A program made the translations under genes and the position numbers. A DNA stretch of 64,000 bases, taken from contig NZ_NIBU01000004.1 of assembly GCF_002632485.1 (NCBI RefSeq), forward strand, positions 82,584 to 146,583, written 5' to 3'. The notes beneath the pieces were generated by a model. That model ran no database searches. It was not told where the DNA came from and saw nothing but the letters and a program-made list of their open reading frames with translations. Numbering within the stretch: the stretch's first letter is position 1; every line of letters begins with the position of its first letter. Below, in pieces: positions 1-8,874 of this stretch. The DNA comes from Xenorhabdus innexi. Its GTDB lineage: Bacteria; Pseudomonadota; Gammaproteobacteria; Enterobacterales; Enterobacteriaceae.

Positions 1-567
1 ATAATGCTTGGCGGCGTAAGCAGCCAATCCACCCCAGCCACAGCCGATATCCAACAGAGTCATCCCCGGAGATAACTGTAGCTTTTCACAAATCAGCCGA
101 AGTTTATTGGACTGCGCTTCTTCCAGTGAGCTCGCGTCTTTCCAGTAACCGCATGAATATTGCATATTAGGGTCGAGCATGTGTGTAAATAGGTCATTGC
201 CCAAATCATAGTGCTCTTCCCCTACAATCCACGCTCGTTTGGGAGACTGCAAATTAAACAGGCGGGCAGAAGTAACCTTAAGAATATCCTTAAAATTTTT
301 TGGGATTTTGTGCTCCAGACCAGCCCGTAATATTTTATAAAAGAAAACATCTAATTGCTCACAATCCCACCAGCCATCCATATAGCTTTCGCCTAATCCT
401 AAAGATCCCTGCCTTAATACCCTTTTATAAAAGTCAGGGTTTTTGATTTGTATATCAAAAGGACGCTTTCCATTAATTTGAATGTCAGCTTCCTGAAGTA
501 GGTCATGGGCAATCCTGTGCCACTGGTCAGTAATTGTTTTGTTTCCTTCAACGAAAGATGAACTCAT
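1..567 (-). CDS. cfa: Cyclopropane-fatty-acyl-phospholipid synthase, N-terminal part (cut by window edge)
   Basis: The enzyme methylates cis double bonds of unsaturated phospholipid acyl chains using S-adenosylmethionine, at the inner face of the membrane, in stationary phase and acid stress. The reading frame starts MSSSFVEGNKTITDQWHRIA at position 567 and runs open through 189 codons to the window edge. It contains the family motif YSCGYWKDASSLEEAQ and the SAM-binding motif LLDIGCGWGGLAAYAA near residues 173-188. A GGAG lies shortly before the start codon. The C-terminal half is outside the window. Its neighbours punC and punR are in the same order as in Escherichia coli, which supports the call. 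Confidence 0.95.
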   Translation of the reverse strand, partial: MSSSFVEGNKTITDQWHRIAHDLLQEADIQINGKRPFDIQIKNPDFYKRVLRQGSLGLGESYMDGWWDCEQLDVFFYKILRAGLEHKIPKNFKDILKVTSARLFNLQSPKRAWIVGEEHYDLGNDLFTHMLDPNMQYSCGYWKDASSLEEAQSNKLRLICEKLQLSPGMTLLDIGCGWGGLAAYAAKHY

Positions 568-906
568 ATACTCTCCAACATTTATGTGGTGGAATTTTGA
601 GGTACCTCTTTGTTACCGGTTATTTATATGTTTCCCAGGATTTTTTTTCTTACCATTAAACCGCATTTTTAAATCCATAGAGGGCATTGAAACTAATCAG
701 AAAATGGCTTAAAGCACTCATGCCGTTCGTCCGTGATATTAAAGAGAGCATCATTGCTCTTCTAAACCTCAAATTCCGAGTTTTTAGAATAAAAAAGCCA
801 TATGAGTATATGAGTGAAATAATATTTAAACAATAAACAAGAGGGAGGCCATATCATCATATGGCCTTTGGATAAGAATATTCTTAGGTATTATATTGAA
901 CAGTGA
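568..906. other. Intergenic region between cfa and punC
   Basis: About 340 bases without a gene. It should hold the cfa promoter(s), which read towards the left, and the 3' end of the punC transcript. Apart from the palindrome at 846-867 and a strongly AT-rich stretch I see no open frame or RNA gene in it. Confidence 0.6.
846..867 (-). terminator. Hairpin downstream of punC
   Basis: Perfect inverted repeat AGGCCATAT / ATATGGCCT with a 4-base loop, located 40 bases past the punC stop codon. On the minus strand it is followed by a pyrimidine-rich CCCTCTTGTTT rather than a clean T-run, so its role as an intrinsic terminator is likely but not certain. Confidence 0.55.
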
Positions 907-2079
907 CTAAATGTTATTCTTTTTCTTTTGTAAATAATAACCTATTACCATTGGAATAATCGTGGCAACCATCACAGCTGTCGTTGATAAGAGAGGGGTG
1001 TTCATAAACATGGCAACAAGCATACTGGCAATAAAACAAAGACCTAATTGTAAAGCATTTTGCAAGGCGGCGGCTTTACCACTGTCTTTCGGATAAACTG
1101 AAAGCGCATTTGCTACAGCAATAGGATAAGACGCACCATTCATTGCAGCCATAAAACAAAAAGGAACAAGAATAACGATGAAAGAAGGGTAGACCCAGGC
1201 AGCTAAATAGATAAGTATCATGCTTATGGCATAACCTACCAATAAGAGTGGGAATATGGTTTCACTTTTAATTTTTTCCAACAAAATACGGCAACCATAC
1301 CCACCAACCATAAATGCCAACGTTTGTGGAATATAGCTTAAACCGATATCGGTCGCATCATACCCCATACTATTCAAAATAGTCGGTGAACCTGTCAGCC
1401 AGGCAAAAAAGCCTGCGCTACAGGAAGCATAAATCAAAACGTTTCCGCTAAAAACTGGCGACTTCAATAACGTAAAGAAAGAAGCGCTATTTTTATTCGT
1501 GCTGGTATCAACAGGGATACGTTTATTCTTCAGAAACAGCGTAGGAATAAGCAGCACCAGCGTTACTATCATCAAAACAAGAAAGATAACCCTCCAGCTT
1601 GTGTGTGACAGTAGCCATGCACCTAATAGTGGTGCAAGAGCTGGAGAAAGTGCAACCAATGGCATAATCATGGCGAAAACACGTTTTGTGCGCTCAGCAT
1701 CATATCTGTCGACAACCAGAGCCTGCCAGGAAACAGCAGCTGAGCAAACTCCAACAGCCTGAATAAATCTCAAGACGAGTAATTGAGTTGCATTTGTTAT
1801 CCAGAGTATGCCCAAACAGCTGAGGCAGAATAGGGATAGGCCGATAATCAGAACAGGTTTTCTTCCGAGACGATCAGAGAGCACTCCCCATAAAAGCTGA
1901 GCAACGGAAAATCCGGCGAGAAAAATGCTGAGGCTGGCACTGATGGCACCTTTTGATGTGTTTAAATCTTTGCTAATGGCATCAAAGGCAGGCAGATACA
2001 TATCAATGGCTAAGTAGCCGAGCATACTCAGGCCAGCAAGATAAAACATAAATGAAATAGAATTTTTATTTGTTGTCAT
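907..2079 (-). CDS. punC: MFS purine nucleoside/drug exporter of the Bcr/CflA family
   Basis: A 390-residue, 12-helix major facilitator protein of the inner membrane. The signature between helices 2 and 3 is visible as LLWGVLSDRLGRKPVLIIGL (residues about 62-81), and the motif RFIQAVGVCSAAVSWQALV follows in helix 4. Residue patterns such as MPLVALSPALAPLLGAWLL match E. coli PunC (YdhC), a purine efflux transporter, closely. It is divergent from the LysR gene punR, the same arrangement as in E. coli, where the regulator activates the transporter in response to adenine. No strong ribosome binding site precedes the ATG at 2079, but no better start is available. Confidence 0.9.
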   Translation of the reverse strand: MTTNKNSISFMFYLAGLSMLGYLAIDMYLPAFDAISKDLNTSKGAISASLSIFLAGFSVAQLLWGVLSDRLGRKPVLIIGLSLFCLSCLGILWITNATQLLVLRFIQAVGVCSAAVSWQALVVDRYDAERTKRVFAMIMPLVALSPALAPLLGAWLLSHTSWRVIFLVLMIVTLVLLIPTLFLKNKRIPVDTSTNKNSASFFTLLKSPVFSGNVLIYASCSAGFFAWLTGSPTILNSMGYDATDIGLSYIPQTLAFMVGGYGCRILLEKIKSETIFPLLLVGYAISMILIYLAAWVYPSFIVILVPFCFMAAMNGASYPIAVANALSVYPKDSGKAAALQNALQLGLCFIASMLVAMFMNTPLLSTTAVMVATIIPMVIGYYLQKKKNNI

Positions 2080-2215
2080 TTTGTTAATAAACCGCGTTAG
2101 TCAATCGGTGTAGTACTTGATAAAAAATTATGTGGCTTATTTTATATGGCGTGATTTTTGATTGTGAAACGGTATTATTTGTACCATGCTATGAAAAAAA
2201 TTAAAAGGAAGAAAC

Positions 2216-3124
2216 ATGTGGTCTGAATACTCTTTGGAAGTTGTTGATGCGGTGGCAAGAACAGGAAGTTTCAGTGCGGCTGCATCAGAACTTCACCGTG
2301 TGCCTTCTGCCATCAGTTATACGATAAAACAACTTGAAGAATGGCTGGCAGTTTCGCTGTTTGAGCGTCGTCATCGTGATGTGGAGTTAACAGAAGCGGG
2401 TGCCATTTTTGTCAAGGAAGCCCGTTCTGTTATCAAAAAAATGAATCATACACGGCATCAATGTCAGCAGGTGGCAAACGGATGGCGGGGACAACTCAGC
2501 ATTGCTGTTGATCAGGTTGTCAAACCGGAACGAACACGCCAGCTGATTCTGGATTTCTACCGCCATTTTCCCGATATTGAATTATTTATCTATCCTGAAG
2601 TTTTTAACGGAGTTTGGGATGCGCTGGTGGATGGACGAGTTGATGTTGCTATTGGTGCAACACGGGCTTCTCCGGTAGGTGAGCGATACAGTTTCAGGGA
2701 TATGGGGTTTATGCCATGGCTGTGTGTTGCCAGCCCTGCACATGAGCTGACGTCTAAAACGGCAAAATTAAATGATGATCAATTGCGACCTTATCCCAGT
2801 TTGTGCCTTGAGGATACATCACGTAACTTGCCGAAGCGTGATACATGGGCTTTAGATAATCAGCGGCGGTTGGTTGTTCCTGACTGGGATGCCGGGCTTG
2901 CCTGTTTGATGGAGGGATTATGTGTGGGAATGGTGCCTAAGCACCGGGCTTTACCGCTTATTCGTCAGGGAAAATTGTGTGTACTTGAACTTGAACAACC
3001 GTTGCCTGATAGCCCGTGTTGTCTGACATGGTCACAGGAAAGCCATTCACCTGCATTAAGCTGGTTGCTTGAATATCTCGGCGATAATACAACGCTTAAT
3101 GCTGAATGGCTGCAAGAAGATTAA
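2216..3124 (+). CDS. punR: LysR-type regulator of the adjacent purine transporter
   Basis: A 302-residue LysR-type transcription factor. The N-terminal winged helix-turn-helix is at residues 1-60 (ARTGSFSAAASELHRVPSAI), followed by a substrate-binding domain with DVAIGATRASP. It is divergently transcribed from punC across 136 bases, as E. coli punR (ydhB) is from punC (ydhC), so the inferred role is purine-responsive activation of punC. The ATG at 2216 is preceded by AAGGAAG at good spacing. The stop codon lies only 3 bases from the convergent purR stop, so no separate terminator fits between them. Confidence 0.9.
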   Translation: MWSEYSLEVVDAVARTGSFSAAASELHRVPSAISYTIKQLEEWLAVSLFERRHRDVELTEAGAIFVKEARSVIKKMNHTRHQCQQVANGWRGQLSIAVDQVVKPERTRQLILDFYRHFPDIELFIYPEVFNGVWDALVDGRVDVAIGATRASPVGERYSFRDMGFMPWLCVASPAHELTSKTAKLNDDQLRPYPSLCLEDTSRNLPKRDTWALDNQRRLVVPDWDAGLACLMEGLCVGMVPKHRALPLIRQGKLCVLELEQPLPDSPCCLTWSQESHSPALSWLLEYLGDNTTLNAEWLQED

Positions 3125-3127
3125 CGG

Positions 3128-4153
3128 TTAGCGGCGATAATCAATAAAAGGACCATCGGCAACAGAGCGACGCTCAACAAGGCGCGGATGCACTTCAATG
3201 GTTTGAGCATCCTCACGTTTATTGACGATCCTATCAAGAAGCATGGAGAAAGCCATTTGCCCCAGCCGTTCTTTAGGTTGGTGAATGGTTGTCAGTGCAG
3301 GTGTGAAATAACGGGCATTACGGATATTATCATAACCAATGACGGATATATCCTGAGGAACGCGTAAACCCATCTCATCGGCAGCACAAATTGCACCCAT
3401 TGCCATTACATCTCCGCCACAGAACACAGCAGTAGGGCGATGTTTTTGGTTTAAGATCTTGCACATAGCCTGATACCCTGATTCAGGTTCAAAATCTCCC
3501 TGAACAATCCATTCATCCCGAATCGTGATATTCGCTTCTTTCAGTGCCTTGAGAAAACCCTGATGACGTCCGCCTCCGGTATTTCTGGCTAATGGGCCGG
3601 GAATGGAGGCAATATCACGATGCCCGCGTTCAATCAAATATCGGCCAGCCAAATAACCGCCATGGAAGGCATTATCAATAATTGCATCGGTAAAGTCGCC
3701 TCTGGATTCCCCCCAATCCATAACAACCATAGGAATATTGCGATAATCTTCCAGCATTCCCAACAATTGTTGAGGATATTCTGAACACATCACTAACAAA
3801 CCATCTACGCGCTTTTGTGCCAGCATAGCGAGATAGGCTTTTTGTTTATCGAGATTGTTATGGGAGTTACATAAAATCAACGTATAGCCTTTGCTATAAC
3901 AACTATTTTCGACAGACTCGATTATTTCAGCAAAATAAGGTGCTTCACTGGAGGTTGCCAATAACCCGATAGATTTTGTATGGTTAACTTTTAAGCTTCG
4001 GGCGACGGCACTGGGAGAATAACTCAGTTCCTTAATGGCGGCCCATACTGCGGCCTTCGTATCTTCGGCGACGAAACGGGTTTTATTAATAACATGGGAT
4101 ACGGTTGTGGTCGAAACACCAGCGCGTTTAGCCACATCTTTAATCGTTGCCAT
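3128..4153 (-). CDS. purR: Purine repressor, LacI family
   Basis: A 341-residue LacI/GalR-type repressor. It begins with the PurR helix-turn-helix [20 protein letters not shown], followed by the hinge-helix region [20 protein letters not shown] and the periplasmic-binding-like effector domain. PurR with hypoxanthine or guanine as corepressor represses purine synthesis genes. The length equals that of E. coli PurR (341). The position between punR and ynhF/sodB is syntenic with E. coli. I did not find an obvious 16-bp PurR operator upstream. Confidence 0.96.
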   Translation of the reverse strand: MATIKDVAKRAGVSTTTVSHVINKTRFVAEDTKAAVWAAIKELSYSPSAVARSLKVNHTKSIGLLATSSEAPYFAEIIESVENSCYSKGYTLILCNSHNNLDKQKAYLAMLAQKRVDGLLVMCSEYPQQLLGMLEDYRNIPMVVMDWGESRGDFTDAIIDNAFHGGYLAGRYLIERGHRDIASIPGPLARNTGGGRHQGFLKALKEANITIRDEWIVQGDFEPESGYQAMCKILNQKHRPTAVFCGGDVMAMGAICAADEMGLRVPQDISVIGYDNIRNARYFTPALTTIHQPKERLGQMAFSMLLDRIVNKREDAQTIEVHPRLVERRSVADGPFIDYRR

Positions 4154-4440
4154 GATAAAAAGGACTCCTGACCTTTTGGTCTAAATTTGTATACCCTTCA
4201 TCTGGATATAGATCTTTGTTAATCATTTGCCAGTATTATATTTGTATATAGGAAGATAAGTGGCAATAATTTAGTGATAAACCGTGAATTTTGTCTGATC
4301 TAGCTCAAAAGTGAAAGCAATAATCGATGCTATAAAGTATATGCATTAAATATTACAGTGTGATTTTTAATCTCTGAGGTAAATGACCACTTAAAATTTA
4401 TGGTATTGCTGAGTCTTAATTTTCACGATGAGGATGGTTT

Positions 4441-4530
4441 ATGGATACAGATCTGAAATTGGGATTATTGACGGCCTGTAGTGCGTTAGTCATGATTGTT
4501 TTTCTGGCGAGTCTCTGTTTAATCGCTTGA
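4441..4530 (+). CDS. ynhF: Small inner-membrane protein YnhF
   Basis: An ATG at 4441 opens a 29-codon frame that begins MDTDLKLGLLTACSALVMIV and ends with TGA at 4528-4530. Apart from the first residues it is a single hydrophobic helix. The start MxTDLKxxLxT, the length and the location between purR and sodB match E. coli YnhF, a 29-residue membrane protein of unknown function that retains its formyl-methionine. A GAGG lies 8 bases upstream of the ATG. It is easily missed because of its size. Function is unknown. Confidence 0.85.
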   Translation: MDTDLKLGLLTACSALVMIVFLASLCLIA

Positions 4531-4569
4531 GCCTGAAAATAACACTGTGGTGAAACGCCATTTATTTTT

Positions 4570-4645
4570 CAAGGGAAAGTTTTTCACGATTCAGAAAGCA
4601 TTCATGAACGGACCATATGCGTAGAACCGGAAAAACTTACCCTTG
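4570..4645. repeat. Long inverted repeat between ynhF and sodB
   Basis: The arms at 4570-4585 (CAAGGGAAAGTTTTTC) and 4630-4645 (GAAAAACTTACCCTTG) are complementary at 15 of 16 positions, with 44 bases between. The repeat lies in the convergent gap between ynhF (+) and sodB (-), flanked by TTTTT on the left and TTTT on the right. It could be a bidirectional terminator with a long apical region, or a small palindromic mobile repeat. Confidence 0.6.
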
Positions 4646-4664
4646 CATTTTACTGATAGGCTAA

Positions 4665-5243
4665 TTAAGCCAGATTTTCTTCCACAAACTGCCAGTTAAC
4701 CAGAGCCCAAAAATGCTCCAGATATTGAGGGCGGGCATTGCGGTAATCGATATAATAAGCATGTTCCCAAACATCAACGGTCAGAACAGGTTTATCTTCA
4801 CCAGTCAGTGGCGTGGCTGCATTGGAAGTACTAACGATAGCCAGGCTGCCATCATTTTTCTTGACCAACCATGTCCAGCCGGAGCCGAAGTTTTTCAGGG
4901 CTGCATCAGTAAACTGCTGTTTGAACTCAGCGAAAGAGCCGAAAGCATTATTGATTGCTTCTGCAACTTTGCCTGTTGGTTCACCGCCACCGTTTGGAGA
5001 CAGGCTATGCCAGTAGAAAGTGTGATTCCATACTTGCGCAGCATTATTGAAGATACCACCATCAGAAATTTTAATGATTTCTTCCAGTGTTTTTCCGGCA
5101 AATTCTGTACCTTGAATCAGGTTATTCAGGTTCACAACATAAGCATTGTGATGTTTGCCGTAATGATATTCCAGAGTTTCTGCTGAGATATGAGGTTCTA
5201 AGGCATCTTTAGCATAAGGTAATGCTGGTAATTCAAAAGACAT
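4665..5243 (-). CDS. sodB: Iron superoxide dismutase
   Basis: A 192-residue Fe-type superoxide dismutase that converts superoxide to oxygen and peroxide in the cytoplasm. Metal ligands are visible: His27 ([12 protein letters not shown]), His74 ([11 protein letters not shown]), Asp157 and His161 ([11 protein letters not shown]). The motif FGSGWTWLV and Gln70 (AAQVWNHTF) mark the Fe form. The length equals E. coli SodB (193 with Met). The ATG at 5243 is preceded by AAAAGGAG. The start region reads GCAATGTC, which is complementary to the core of the RyhB gene at 52835-52842, so RyhB silencing under iron limitation is expected. Confidence 0.97.
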   Translation of the reverse strand: MSFELPALPYAKDALEPHISAETLEYHYGKHHNAYVVNLNNLIQGTEFAGKTLEEIIKISDGGIFNNAAQVWNHTFYWHSLSPNGGGEPTGKVAEAINNAFGSFAEFKQQFTDAALKNFGSGWTWLVKKNDGSLAIVSTSNAATPLTGEDKPVLTVDVWEHAYYIDYRNARPQYLEHFWALVNWQFVEENLA

Positions 5244-5282
5244 TGCATACTCCTTTTAATATCGGGTTTTTGGCTTTATAAA

Positions 5283-5309
5283 CCATGATTTGCAAATTAT
5301 TAATCATGG
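5283..5309. promoter_or_regulatory. Palindrome in the sodB promoter/leader region
   Basis: Inverted repeat CCATGATT / AATCATGG with an 11-base loop, 40-66 bases upstream of the sodB start. It may form a hairpin in the sodB 5' leader or be a dimeric repressor site; the sequence alone does not decide. The rest of the 359-base sodB-grxD gap holds the two divergent promoters and no other gene. Confidence 0.4.
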
Positions 5310-5602
5310 ATAGAGCAAATTTAAGCTTATTATCATGTTGCTATTTTGGTGATTATCTTAACAACTTTTCTGCTAAATAACAGGAAAAAAGATGCTATTT
5401 AATGGTGAGCTGGTTTAGAACTGTTCAGTTTTAATGAATTAAATATTTACCGGACATGAAAATCTTAGTAGCTACAAGTTGTTGTTCAGAATAAAAATTT
5501 GTATCAGCGTGTTCGCTGTAGCAAATATGCATTAGAAAGTGGTATTCTGAATCAATCTTTTCTGATGCTGATAAACAGCACCTGCGGTCTAAGGAAGTAA
5601 AA

Positions 5603-5944
5603 ATGACGACAATTGAGAAAATCGAACGCCAGATTAAAGAAAACCCAATTCTGCTGTACATGAAAGGCTCGCCAAAGCTGCCAAGCTGTGGTTTCTCTGC
5701 TCAGGCTGTTCAGGCTTTATCTGCTTGTGGTGAGCGCTTTGCCTATGTGGATATTTTGCAAAACCCGGATATCCGCGCTGAGTTACCTAAATACGCAAAC
5801 TGGCCGACATTCCCTCAGCTTTGGGTTGATGGTGAACTGGTCGGTGGGTGTGACATCCTGATGGAAATGTATCAACGTGGTGAACTGCAAACACTGATTA
5901 AAGAAACTGCGGATAAATACCGTGAGCAAGAAGATAGCCAGTAA
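5603..5944 (+). CDS. grxD: Monothiol glutaredoxin, CGFS type
   Basis: A 113-residue monothiol glutaredoxin. The catalytic CGFS motif is in PKLPSCGFSAQAVQAL (residues about 25-40), and the glutathione/iron-sulfur-binding motifs WPTFPQLWVDGELVGGCDI are present. Grx4 proteins carry and deliver [2Fe-2S] clusters and act in iron sensing with BolA. The length matches E. coli GrxD (115). AAGGAAG precedes the ATG at 5603. It is adjacent to sodB and rnt as in other enterobacteria. Confidence 0.96.
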   Translation: MTTIEKIERQIKENPILLYMKGSPKLPSCGFSAQAVQALSACGERFAYVDILQNPDIRAELPKYANWPTFPQLWVDGELVGGCDILMEMYQRGELQTLIKETADKYREQEDSQ

Positions 5945-5966
5945 TCTTTGATAATAATGACTGGAG

Positions 5967-5993
5967 CTAAGAGCCTAATAATAAGGCTCTTAG
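5967..5993. terminator. Bidirectional terminator between grxD and rnt
   Basis: Perfect inverted repeat CTAAGAGCC / GGCTCTTAG with a 9-base AT-rich loop, in the gap between the convergent grxD and rnt stop codons. It is followed on the plus strand by TTTATC. Confidence 0.7.
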
Positions 5994-5997
5994 TTTA

Positions 5998-6648
5998 TCA
6001 GGCTTCGTCGTCTGGAGTGGCCAGAGGCCAGCCACCAAGCCGCTTCCAGCGGTTAACCAACTCGCAGAAAAGCAGGCTTGTCCTATCTGTATCATAAAGA
6101 GCACTGTGTGCCTGATTACTGTCAAAGGGGATTTCTGCTGTAATACAGGCTTTTGCCAGAATAGTCTGGCCGAGTACTAAACCACTCAGCGCAGCCGTAT
6201 CAAAAGTGGCAAAAGGATGAAATGGATTACGCTTCAAACCAGAGCGTTCTGCTGCTGTCATGACAAAATTGTGATCAAAATTAGCATTATGAGCAACTAT
6301 AATAGCGCGGTTGCAGTTACTTGCTTTCATACCTTTGCGAACCATCTTAAAAATAGCATGCAGCGCTGTATACTCGCTGACGGCTCCCCGTAATGGATTC
6401 GTCGGGTCAATACCTGTAAATGCCAGTGCTGCGGGATCAAGGTTAGCCCCTTCAAAGGGTTCAATATGGAAATGCAGCGTATCAGCCGGTGCCAACCAAC
6501 CTTCTTCATCCATTTTCACAGTAGTTGCAGCTATCTCAAGTAAAGCATCTGTCCGTGCATTAAACCCTGCGGTTTCTACATCAATAACAACAGGATAATA
6601 ACCACGAAAGCGCCCACTTAGCATGTTTTGATCTTTTATATTAGACAT
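5998..6648 (-). CDS. rnt: Ribonuclease T
   Basis: A 216-residue DEDDh-family 3'-5' exoribonuclease that trims the CCA end of tRNA and other stable RNAs. Exo I is visible as [20 protein letters not shown] (Asp and Glu of DVE), Exo II as [13 protein letters not shown], and Exo III as [14 protein letters not shown] with the catalytic His and Asp. The length is as in E. coli RNase T (215). It is convergent with grxD, and gloA lies downstream in the same direction of reading. Confidence 0.96.
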   Translation of the reverse strand: MSNIKDQNMLSGRFRGYYPVVIDVETAGFNARTDALLEIAATTVKMDEEGWLAPADTLHFHIEPFEGANLDPAALAFTGIDPTNPLRGAVSEYTALHAIFKMVRKGMKASNCNRAIIVAHNANFDHNFVMTAAERSGLKRNPFHPFATFDTAALSGLVLGQTILAKACITAEIPFDSNQAHSALYDTDRTSLLFCELVNRWKRLGGWPLATPDDEA

Positions 6649-6735
6649 CTGATTTTATTCTTAACTTCAGGATAGCGGACATTATGACAAAATTTATTGG
6701 GTATTGCAGAAGTAATCTCTACCTAATACCGAAAG

Positions 6736-6757
6736 AAGGGCATGTAAAAATGCCCTT
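6736..6757 (-). terminator. Probable gloA terminator
   Basis: Inverted repeat AAGGGCAT / ATGCCCTT with a GTAAAA loop, 16 bases beyond the gloA stop codon. The minus-strand transcript continues CTTCTTTC after the stem, a modest pyrimidine tail. Confidence 0.6.
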
Positions 6758-6772
6758 GTATATGGAGGGTGA

Positions 6773-7180
6773 TTAATGACCTAATGCACTACTGGCACTT
6801 TTATTTTCAATGAGTTCGATTTTATAGCCATCAGGATCTTCAACAAAAGCGATAACCGTTGTGCCACCTTTCACTGGCCCGGCTTCACGAATGACATTGC
6901 CTCCGGCAAGTTTGATACGTTCACAAGTTGCCGCTACATCATCAACACCTAAAGCAATATGCCCGAATGCCGTTCCCATTTCGTAGCTTTCAACATCCCA
7001 GTTATAAGTTAATTCGATTACTGCGCCTTGGCTTTCATCAGTATAACCGACAAAGGCGAGGGAATATTTATACTCTGGATTTTCACTCGTACGAAGTAGA
7101 CGCATGCCCATTACTTTAGTGTAAAAATCAATCGACCTTTGCATGTTGCCAACACGGATCATTGTATGAAGTAGACGCAT
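6773..7180 (-). CDS. gloA: Lactoylglutathione lyase (glyoxalase I)
   Basis: A 135-residue glyoxalase I, which isomerises the methylglyoxal-glutathione hemithioacetal to S-lactoylglutathione. The four metal ligands of the family can be placed: His5 ([10 protein letters not shown]), Glu56 ([10 protein letters not shown]), His74 ([10 protein letters not shown]) and Glu122 ([10 protein letters not shown]). The length is identical to E. coli GloA, and its place next to rnt is conserved. Confidence 0.97.
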   Translation of the reverse strand: MRLLHTMIRVGNMQRSIDFYTKVMGMRLLRTSENPEYKYSLAFVGYTDESQGAVIELTYNWDVESYEMGTAFGHIALGVDDVAATCERIKLAGGNVIREAGPVKGGTTVIAFVEDPDGYKIELIENKSASSALGH

Positions 7181-7435
7181 GATTACCTCTTATGCTGATG
7201 GTTTTATCTCAAAAATAGTAATGGCACGAAATGACGCAATGGTGACATTTCACGCTCTGACCCCATTGTGTGTTTAACTATATATGGTAAACATAAGGTA
7301 ATTCAATTCGTCCTTTCACTTTTGTTTTATTCGTTACTATTTTGTAGTCCATTATGTGATGTGAGCTTAATCTAGATAATGTTGCAATTCTTTCAGCGAT
7401 AATCAGTTAGATAATTTTGTGTACAGGAGGGTGGC

Positions 7436-7675
7436 ATGGCTGAGCAACTGGAGTTTTTTGGTGTTCCGAATCCTTGTAAAGGGGTATGTGAATCTGGCCC
7501 CCGTGGTTTTTGCCGAGGTTGCTATCGTAATAGAGAGGAACGCTTTATGTGGATGCAATTATCTGATGGACAAAAAAGAGAAATATTGCGGTTATGCCAT
7601 GATAGATATCTGCGGACGCTGAAAAATAAAGCGCATGATGAAGTTGTTCCATCAAAACAGCTTGGATTATTTTAA
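7436..7675 (+). CDS. ydhL: DUF1289 small cysteine-rich protein YdhL
   Basis: A 79-residue protein with the DUF1289 pattern PNPCKGVCESGPRGFCRGCY followed by REERFMWMQLSDGQKREILR. Four cysteines (C-x3-C-x7-C-x2-C) suggest a metal site, but no function is established. The ATG at 7436 follows a strong GGAGGG. The size and the place between gloA and slyA match E. coli YdhL. Confidence 0.85.
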   Translation: MAEQLEFFGVPNPCKGVCESGPRGFCRGCYRNREERFMWMQLSDGQKREILRLCHDRYLRTLKNKAHDEVVPSKQLGLF

Positions 7676-8354
7676 TTCACATTCATAACTGTTAATGGAG
7701 TTTTCTTATATGAATAATATTTCATATTTTCAGTGTGGTTGAGAATTTTTACCATGATAAAATGATATTTTATTCATATTACATGTTTTTTATTTGATAT
7801 AGGTCATTAAAAAATATTACAACGATTGACTAATTAAAGCCTTTATATAAAGATTTCTTATCAAATAATTAATCGACGAACAATAATCGGTCTAATTATT
7901 TATCTATTTGTTTTTAATGGGTTTTGTTGTCACCTTAACGGTAACTGTAAGATAAAAATGATATTAATGTAAAAATATATAGATTAGTATTTGGATGACG
8001 GTTATTCTTATAGAACTTTAACCGAGTGGTACCGTGTCTATTTTTTGGAGTTTGTATTTGTTTCGTTGATATTTAAAATCTTAATAGTTTAGTTGGAGGA
8101 TTATTTTATACAGTTTATATCGTTGGTGGATTAATGCGCGATTTTATTCGGTGCGCCGTAAAACCTCGCTCTTTAGGGCGACGAAGATGTCAACTTTAAG
8201 TAACAAACCAACGCGATACTAATTAAGTAATTAGCGGAATATCTGACTCTACTAATGTGAGCAAGATATAGGATGCGTATCCATTATTCATATGAATAAA
8301 CTGATTGGATAATTCATTGATGTTATATGAGTCTCTAATTATAAGGAGGGGTAA
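7676..8354. other. Large AT-rich intergenic region between ydhL and slyA
   Basis: About 680 bases without a credible reading frame on either strand. It is very AT-rich apart from a short GC-rich patch around 8150-8185 that holds a hairpin (listed separately). The slyA promoter must lie in its right half. In E. coli other genes occupy this stretch, so gene loss or decay of a mobile element here is plausible. Confidence 0.5.
8151..8190. repeat. Short GC-rich hairpin, possible remnant of an IS200/IS605-type end
   Basis: TCGCTC-TTTA-GGGCGA forms a 6-bp stem (one G-U) at 8166-8181, and CGGTGCGCCGTAAAACC lies just before it. Read on the minus strand, a TCGCCC-TAAA-GAGCGA stem followed by GGTTTTACGG resembles subterminal hairpins of IS200/IS605 elements. 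No transposase gene is present, so this would be a solo end. The identification rests on resemblance only. Confidence 0.3.
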
Positions 8355-8792
8355 TTGGAATTGACATTGGGATCGGACCTGGCACGGTTAGTTCGTGTTT
8401 GGCGCGCTTTAATTGATCATCGTTTGAAGCCGTTGAAATTAACTCAGACACATTGGGTTACTCTGTACAATATTAGTCTGTTACCACCGGAGCAGTCACA
8501 GATACAACTTGCGAAAGCAATTGGTATTGAACAACCATCTCTGGTAAGAACTTTAGATCAATTAGAAGAAAAGAAACTCATTACAAGGCACACATGTGCC
8601 AATGACAGACGCGCAAAAAGAATCAAATTAACAGAAGAGTCAGAAAGTTTTATCAGAGAAGTGGATAGTGTTATTGGTTCGACGAGGAAAGAAATTCTGG
8701 AGGGAATTACTCATGATGAGTTAATTCTACTTGCTTCTGTAATAAAGAAAATCGAAAAAAATATTAGTCAATTACATAAACAGGTAATATAA
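8355..8792 (+). CDS. slyA: MarR-family regulator SlyA
   Basis: A 145-residue dimeric winged-helix regulator that counteracts H-NS silencing and controls virulence and envelope genes. [32 protein letters not shown] and [20 protein letters not shown] are the SlyA-specific dimer helix and DNA-reading helix. The start is TTG at 8355, preceded by AAGGAGGGG at proper spacing; slyA of E. coli also uses TTG. The length matches the family (about 144). It is convergent with slyB. Confidence 0.96.
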   Translation: MELTLGSDLARLVRVWRALIDHRLKPLKLTQTHWVTLYNISLLPPEQSQIQLAKAIGIEQPSLVRTLDQLEEKKLITRHTCANDRRAKRIKLTEESESFIREVDSVIGSTRKEILEGITHDELILLASVIKKIEKNISQLHKQVI

Positions 8793-8813
8793 AAATTAAT
8801 CGATAAAAAAAAG

Positions 8814-8850
8814 AAAATCGCGGGCCATATTTCTGGTGATCCGCGATTTT
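8814..8850. terminator. Bidirectional terminator between slyA and slyB
   Basis: Perfect inverted repeat AAAATCGCGG / CCGCGATTTT with a 17-base loop, A-rich on the left and followed by TTTCG on the right. It lies between the convergent slyA and slyB stop codons and can terminate in both directions. Confidence 0.85.
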
Positions 8851-8874
8851 TCGTTTAAATATGCTTTAACAAAG

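Noticed and set aside
8161..8190. Intrinsic terminator upstream of slyA
   Set aside because: The hairpin is followed by CGAAGATGTC, without any T-run, and no gene directly precedes it.
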